From CAYPNF01 sp964411985 (GTDB taxonomy: Bacteria > Verrucomicrobiota > Verrucomicrobiia > Limisphaerales > J093): DNA of 34,347 nt. The stretch is from assembly GCA_964411985.1 (NCBI GenBank), contig CAYPNF010000075.1, positions 1-34,347 of the forward strand, given 5' to 3'. Position numbers and translations under genes: made by a program. Every line of letters begins with the position of its first letter. The stretch's first letter is position 1. Under the pieces are notes generated by a model. It had not been told where the DNA came from, made no database searches, and saw only the letters and a list, made by a program, of their open reading frames with translations. This document shows positions 31,285 through 34,347 of this stretch, piece by piece.

Positions 31285-32505
31285 CTATTTCAGGGTGGCA
31301 GCATTGGCGCTCCTCGCCCCCGGAAGCCGGATCCGGAAGGTAGTCCCCTTCCCGAGCTCGCTTTGAACCCCCACCTCGCCTCCGTGAAGCTGAACGATGT
31401 GTTTCACGATCGCCAACCCCAGCCCCGTACCTCCCTGCTCCCGGGATCGAGCCTTGTCCACCCGGTAAAACCTCTCGAAGACTCGTCCCAAGGATCCAAC
31501 CGGAATCCCAGGACCGTCATCCCGAACACTGATTTCGATCGAGGATTCCGCGCTGGCAGTAGAGGCGAGGACCACCTCACCGTCTCTGTGCCCATACTTG
31601 ATGGCATTATCCAGGAGGTTGCTGAACACCTGTTGGAGCCGGTCCGCGTCCACTCTTGCCGTCAGATCTTCGGGAATCTGGTTCAAGACTCGGATGCCTC
31701 TTGCCGTGGCGCGACTGGAAAGATCCTCCACCACCCGCTGGGCGACCCGGTGCAAGGACACGTCCTGCAGATTCAAGGCAACCTGGCCCGACTCGAGCTG
31801 GGAGAGGGTCAGCAGATCCTCGATGAGAAAAGTCAACCGGTCAGCATGCTTGTCGATAATGTGAAGGAATTTTTCTGCCACCGCAGGATCGTCTTTGGCG
31901 CCGTCGAGCAGAGTTTCCACGTAACCCTTGATCATCGAGAGTGGCGTTCGAAGCTCATGGCTCACGTTGGCCACAAAATCACGGCGCGTGTTTTCCAACT
32001 GTCGGAGACGGGTCAGGTCGTGAAACACCAGAATCACCCCCTGGGATTGTCCCTCTCCGTTGAGGATATTCGCGGCGTTCACCCGCAGGCAACGGCCCTG
32101 CAATCCAGGCAACTCCAGATCCGACTCCACCATTTCGTTCCCCAACCCGGTCTGCTGCGCCAATTCCTGCAGGGACCCGAGTCGGAAGGCTTCCAAGACC
32201 GTCCGACCCCGAATGTCGGCTTGAAGGTCGAAAAGCTTCTCCAGACTGCGGTTCACCAGTTGAATATGCCCGTGTGGGTCCAGAATGAGCACCCCTTCCC
32301 CCATGCTGTTGAACAAGGCAGCCCTTTGTGCCAGAGAATCCCCCAGGGCTTTGGTTTGCAGCTCCTGGAGTAAGTGGTTTTCGCTTTTCGCTCGGGACAG
32401 CGAACGGCGGAGCTCCGCCACCTCCAAGCGAGTCCTCCGCCAGAAAATCGCCGCCACCGCAGCCATGGCAGAGGCACCCAGGAGGAAAGAAAGCAAGGAT
32501 GACAT
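31285..32505 (-). CDS. phoR: Sensor histidine kinase, PhoR type
   Basis: This 406-residue kinase has one short N-terminal membrane helix (about 5-22), a coiled linker and a PAS domain (about 60-165). The HisKA domain has His183 in NVSHELRTPLS and the ATPase domain shows NAIKYG, DDGPGIP and GTGLGLAIVKH. A single helix and a cytoplasmic PAS are typical of PhoR-like kinases that sense through transporter contact rather than a periplasmic domain. It follows the regulator gene with a one-base overlap of TGATG. Phosphate sensing is the likely input, but no pst or phoU gene is in the window. Confidence 0.85.
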   Translation of the reverse strand: MSSLLSFLLGASAMAAVAAIFWRRTRLEVAELRRSLSRAKSENHLLQELQTKALGDSLAQRAALFNSMGEGVLILDPHGHIQLVNRSLEKLFDLQADIRGRTVLEAFRLGSLQELAQQTGLGNEMVESDLELPGLQGRCLRVNAANILNGEGQSQGVILVFHDLTRLRQLENTRRDFVANVSHELRTPLSMIKGYVETLLDGAKDDPAVAEKFLHIIDKHADRLTFLIEDLLTLSQLESGQVALNLQDVSLHRVAQRVVEDLSSRATARGIRVLNQIPEDLTARVDADRLQQVFSNLLDNAIKYGHRDGEVVLASTASAESSIEISVRDDGPGIPVGSLGRVFERFYRVDKARSREQGGTGLGLAIVKHIVQLHGGEVGVQSELGKGTTFRIRLPGARSANAATLK

Positions 32506-33206
32506 CAGGCCTCAACGAACCGGTAGCCCACCCCACGCACCGTGTCCAGAAAGCGAGAAGCCCGACCCAGCTTCTCCCGCAGACGCCGCATATGAGTGTC
32601 CACAGTACGCGTGTCGATCAGACTATCATAATTCCAAACATCCCTCAACAACTGCTCTCTGGACTGGACCCTTCCCCGCCTCTGGGCCAGCACAATCAGC
32701 AGTTTGAATTCGGTTGCAGTCAGGTCGATAGGACGGCCTTGGACCGCCACACTGTGCCGGGGGACGTCAATCACCAGATCCCCGATGGTGAAGTGGTCCG
32801 ACTTGTCCTCCTCGGAGTCCCGGCGTTTCAAGAGGTTTCTGACGCGCAGCACCAACTCACGAGGGCTGAACGGCTTGGTAACGTAGTCATCGGCCCCCAA
32901 CTCCAGCCCCAGCACACGGTCGAACTCGCTTGCCTTGGCGGTCACCATGATAATGGGAATAGCTGAAGTGGCGGAATCACGCCGGAGAATCTTGCAAACC
33001 TCCGTCCCGTCAACCTCGGGGAGCATCAAGTCCAGAAGAATCAGGTCAGGGATCACGGACCTGGCCTTTCGAAGCGCTTCCTCGCCGTCAGCGGCGGTTA
33101 TCACTTCCAATCCGGCACCCTTCAGGTTGAATTCAATCAACTCCAGCGCATCCGGCTCGTCATCCACCACCAGAATCTTAGATTTCACGCGGGACCGATT
33201 TACCAT
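32505..33206 (-). CDS. phoB: Response regulator, PhoB type (OmpR family)
   Basis: This 233-residue regulator has a receiver domain with DDE acidic pocket (about 15-17), phospho-acceptor Asp59 in LILLDLMLP, Thr in VTAKA and Lys in VTKPFSP. The C-terminal winged helix shows LTATEFKLLIVLAQRRGRV, RTVDTHMRRLREKLG and VRGVGYRF. The ATG at 33206 is right for the family; a longer frame upstream lies in the control region. It forms an operon with phoR. Three or four 11-bp direct repeats directly upstream look like binding sites, so it may regulate itself. Confidence 0.9.
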   Translation of the reverse strand: MVNRSRVKSKILVVDDEPDALELIEFNLKGAGLEVITAADGEEALRKARSVIPDLILLDLMLPEVDGTEVCKILRRDSATSAIPIIMVTAKASEFDRVLGLELGADDYVTKPFSPRELVLRVRNLLKRRDSEEDKSDHFTIGDLVIDVPRHSVAVQGRPIDLTATEFKLLIVLAQRRGRVQSREQLLRDVWNYDSLIDTRTVDTHMRRLREKLGRASRFLDTVRGVGYRFVEA

Positions 33207-33218
33207 GGCCTCATGATG

Positions 33219-33251
33219 GAGAAGTGACGAACAAGTTACAAGTAGGTTACA
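33219..33251 (-). promoter_or_regulatory. Three tandem 11-bp repeats, Pho-box-like
   Basis: On the minus strand TGTAACCTACT (33251-33241), TGTAACTTGTT (33240-33230) and CGTCACTTCTC (33229-33219) follow each other without gaps. A fourth copy, TGTAACCTATT, lies at 33318-33308, almost an exact multiple of 11 bp upstream. PhoB-family regulators bind 11-bp direct repeats with TGTNA cores. The block ends only 12 bases before the phoB start, which would suit repression rather than activation. Confidence 0.55.
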
Positions 33252-33260
33252 CTGCAGAAG

Positions 33261-33273
33261 GCCCTGACAGGGC
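33261..33273. repeat. Short perfect palindrome upstream of phoB
   Basis: GCCCTG-A-CAGGGC is a 6-bp inverted repeat with one central base, between the Pho-box-like blocks. It may be a regulatory dyad or chance. Confidence 0.35.
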
Positions 33274-33439
33274 GGTGGAGTACAGTCCATAGTAAACATT
33301 GTGCATGAATAGGTTACATCACTCACAATCCCGAACTCATCCGGTCGAAACCGCCTTTGCCGTGATGAACGGCGCGGGCGGCGGCCATGGGAAATGAGCA
33401 CGATTTCGCGAAAAAGAATCGCTGTGGCCAATTTCGCAC

Positions 33440-33467
33440 TTGTCAAAGATGGCAGGGTTGGTAGTTT
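33440..33467 (+). promoter_or_regulatory. Promoter of rpmE
   Basis: TTGTCA (33440-33445) is followed after 16 bases by TAGTTT (33462-33467). The rpmE ATG at 33482 would have a leader of about 8 bases. Confidence 0.45.
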
Positions 33468-33481
33468 TGCCGACCTTTGTT

Positions 33482-33730
33482 ATGAAAGCTGCTATTCATC
33501 CGAAGTATCAGGATGCCGAAGTGCGTTGCGCGTGCGGAAACTCGTTTAAGACCCGATCCACGAGGTCGGTGATCATTCTCGGGATTTGCAACGCGTGTCA
33601 TCCCTTCTACACTGGCCAGCAGAAGTTCGTCGACACTGCAGGCCGAGTAGATAAGTTCCAACAACGGATGGTAAAGACCCAAGCCGCCCAAGCTGCTCAG
33701 GCCGTTGTGAATAAGAAGAAAAAGAAGTAG
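33482..33730 (+). CDS. rpmE: Ribosomal protein L31 (zinc-binding type)
   Basis: This 82-residue protein starts MKAAIHPKYQDAEVRCACGNSF, the usual L31 opening. Cys16, Cys18, Cys36 and Cys39 provide the zinc ligands of the C+ type, and ACHPFYTGQQKFVDTAGRVDKFQQR is the family signature. The Lys-rich tail is slightly longer than in E. coli. ATG 33482 is chosen; an upstream frame from 33440 would overlap the promoter. It is followed by a T-rich terminator and prfA. L31 forms part of the bridge between ribosomal subunits. Confidence 0.95.
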   Translation: MKAAIHPKYQDAEVRCACGNSFKTRSTRSVIILGICNACHPFYTGQQKFVDTAGRVDKFQQRMVKTQAAQAAQAVVNKKKKK

Positions 33731-33745
33731 ATTTCTGCGATCATC

Positions 33746-33786
33746 CGCCCGTTTGGTTGCCCCGACCAGCGGGCGTGCTTTTTTTT
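33746..33786 (+). terminator. Intrinsic terminator between rpmE and prfA
   Basis: CGCCCG (33746-33751) pairs with CGGGCG (33770-33775), with GGT/ACC extending the stem inside. Eight T residues follow (33779-33786). prfA begins only 7 bases later, so the T-run lies in its leader and read-through may be used. Confidence 0.8.
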
Positions 33787-33792
33787 CGTGGT

Positions 33793-34347
33793 ATGGATCT
33801 CAACCCATACATCGACAAGTTCATCTCGCGTTTTGAAGAGGTGGAACAGGCGCTGAGCGATCCGAGAGCCTTCGACAACAACGCGAAGGCCCAGGAACTC
33901 GCCCGCGAATACGCACGTCTGAAAGAGCTTGTCGGACACGGTATGGCCTACCGAAAGGCCACCCAGGACTTCAAAGCCAACCAAGAGCTCGCACGGACTG
34001 AATCGGATCCCGAACTCCTCGCCATGGCGCAGGAGGATTTGGCTCGGCTGGAGAAAGAGGTGACCCTCCTCTCCAAGAAGGTCCAAGAAGGCATCCTGCC
34101 GCCAGACCCTGCTGATTCTCGAAACACAATCGTGGAAATTCGTGCTGGCGCAGGGGGAACGGAATCGAGCCTCTTCGCGGCGGATCTCTACCGGATGTAC
34201 ACCCGCTACTCCGAATCGCGCGGGTGGAAGGTGGAGACTTTGGACTCGAGCCCATCGGATCTCGGGGGATTCAAGGAGATCATCTTCAGCGTCATTGGGC
34301 CGGATGTCTACAAGCGCCTCAAGTACGAAAGCGGTGTGCACCGGGTC
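33793..34347 (+). CDS. prfA: Peptide chain release factor 1, N-terminal part
   Basis: The window ends inside this gene after 185 codons, so the GGQ and codon-recognition motifs are not both visible. It starts MDLNPYIDKFISRFEEVEQALSD and continues with the RF1 N-terminal helices and then IVEIRAGAGGTESSLFAADLYRMY, SRGWKVETLDSSPSDLGGFKEI and KRLKYESGVHRV, which fit RF1 (and prfA-family) residues before the GGQ loop. It releases proteins at UAA and UAG codons. RF2 is a less likely alternative because the RF1-type first 20 residues match better. Confidence 0.92.
   Translation, partial: MDLNPYIDKFISRFEEVEQALSDPRAFDNNAKAQELAREYARLKELVGHGMAYRKATQDFKANQELARTESDPELLAMAQEDLARLEKEVTLLSKKVQEGILPPDPADSRNTIVEIRAGAGGTESSLFAADLYRMYTRYSESRGWKVETLDSSPSDLGGFKEIIFSVIGPDVYKRLKYESGVHRV

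Noticed and set aside
26356..34347. Search for tRNA or other RNA genes
   Set aside because: No cloverleaf with a GGTTCGAAT-like arm, no CRISPR-like repeats and no riboswitch signature were noticed in this stretch or elsewhere in the window.

Overview
The window reads as ordinary chromosome of a GC-rich bacterium of the PVC group, most likely a verrucomicrobium. The case is circumstantial: a PEP-CTERM metalloprotease, a Tat-exported Gfo/Idh/MocA oxidoreductase, a prepilin with an H-X9-DG motif, a tiny Lys/Arg-rich protein beginning MGKQYNK, few strong Shine-Dalgarno sites, and dense short genes in alternating operons. No rRNA, tRNA, CRISPR array, transposase or integrase was seen.

Layout. 1-3096: an ECF sigma factor, its zinc-finger anti-sigma factor and an ABC-2 permease (minus strand) are divergent from a DUF6249 membrane protein and a DUF4097-type beta-solenoid protein (plus strand). 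Both sides carry the same TGAAAC-type promoter, so this looks like one self-regulated envelope-response unit. 3143-4471: two fold-back repeats flank the PEP-CTERM protease gene. 4501-10672: oxidoreductase, PTS IIA-Ntr-like protein, argS, a very clear terminator, ychF and a conserved hypothetical. 10956-14359: a TetR regulator with a textbook promoter and two operator-like palindromes, followed by an ABC1/AarF kinase and a rhomboid protease. 14434-16344: an accessory-looking stretch of small unknown genes, fold-back sequences at gene ends and a shortened DUF5069 gene. 16570-19009: an ABC exporter operon with a TPR protein. 19102-21182: a dehydrogenase and an epimerase, probably for sugar nucleotides. 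21307-24826: prepilin, nth, a lipoate ligase-like protein and a WYL regulator. 24869-27254: rho and cysK. 27436-30453: a small basic protein, a SecD-head-like lipoprotein, an M23 peptidase and an aminotransferase. 30540-34347: an M50 protease, phoR-phoB, rpmE and the start of prfA.

Most of the window is housekeeping (argS, ychF, nth, rho, cysK, rpmE, prfA) interleaved with envelope-related functions. The most interesting parts are the divergent sigma-factor module with matched promoters, the TetR operator pair, the small-gene/fold-back region at 14.4-16.4 kb, and an array of 11-bp direct repeats in front of phoB. I found no clear evidence of an entirely new system. The sigma/anti-sigma/solenoid module and the foldback-bounded small genes are the best candidates.
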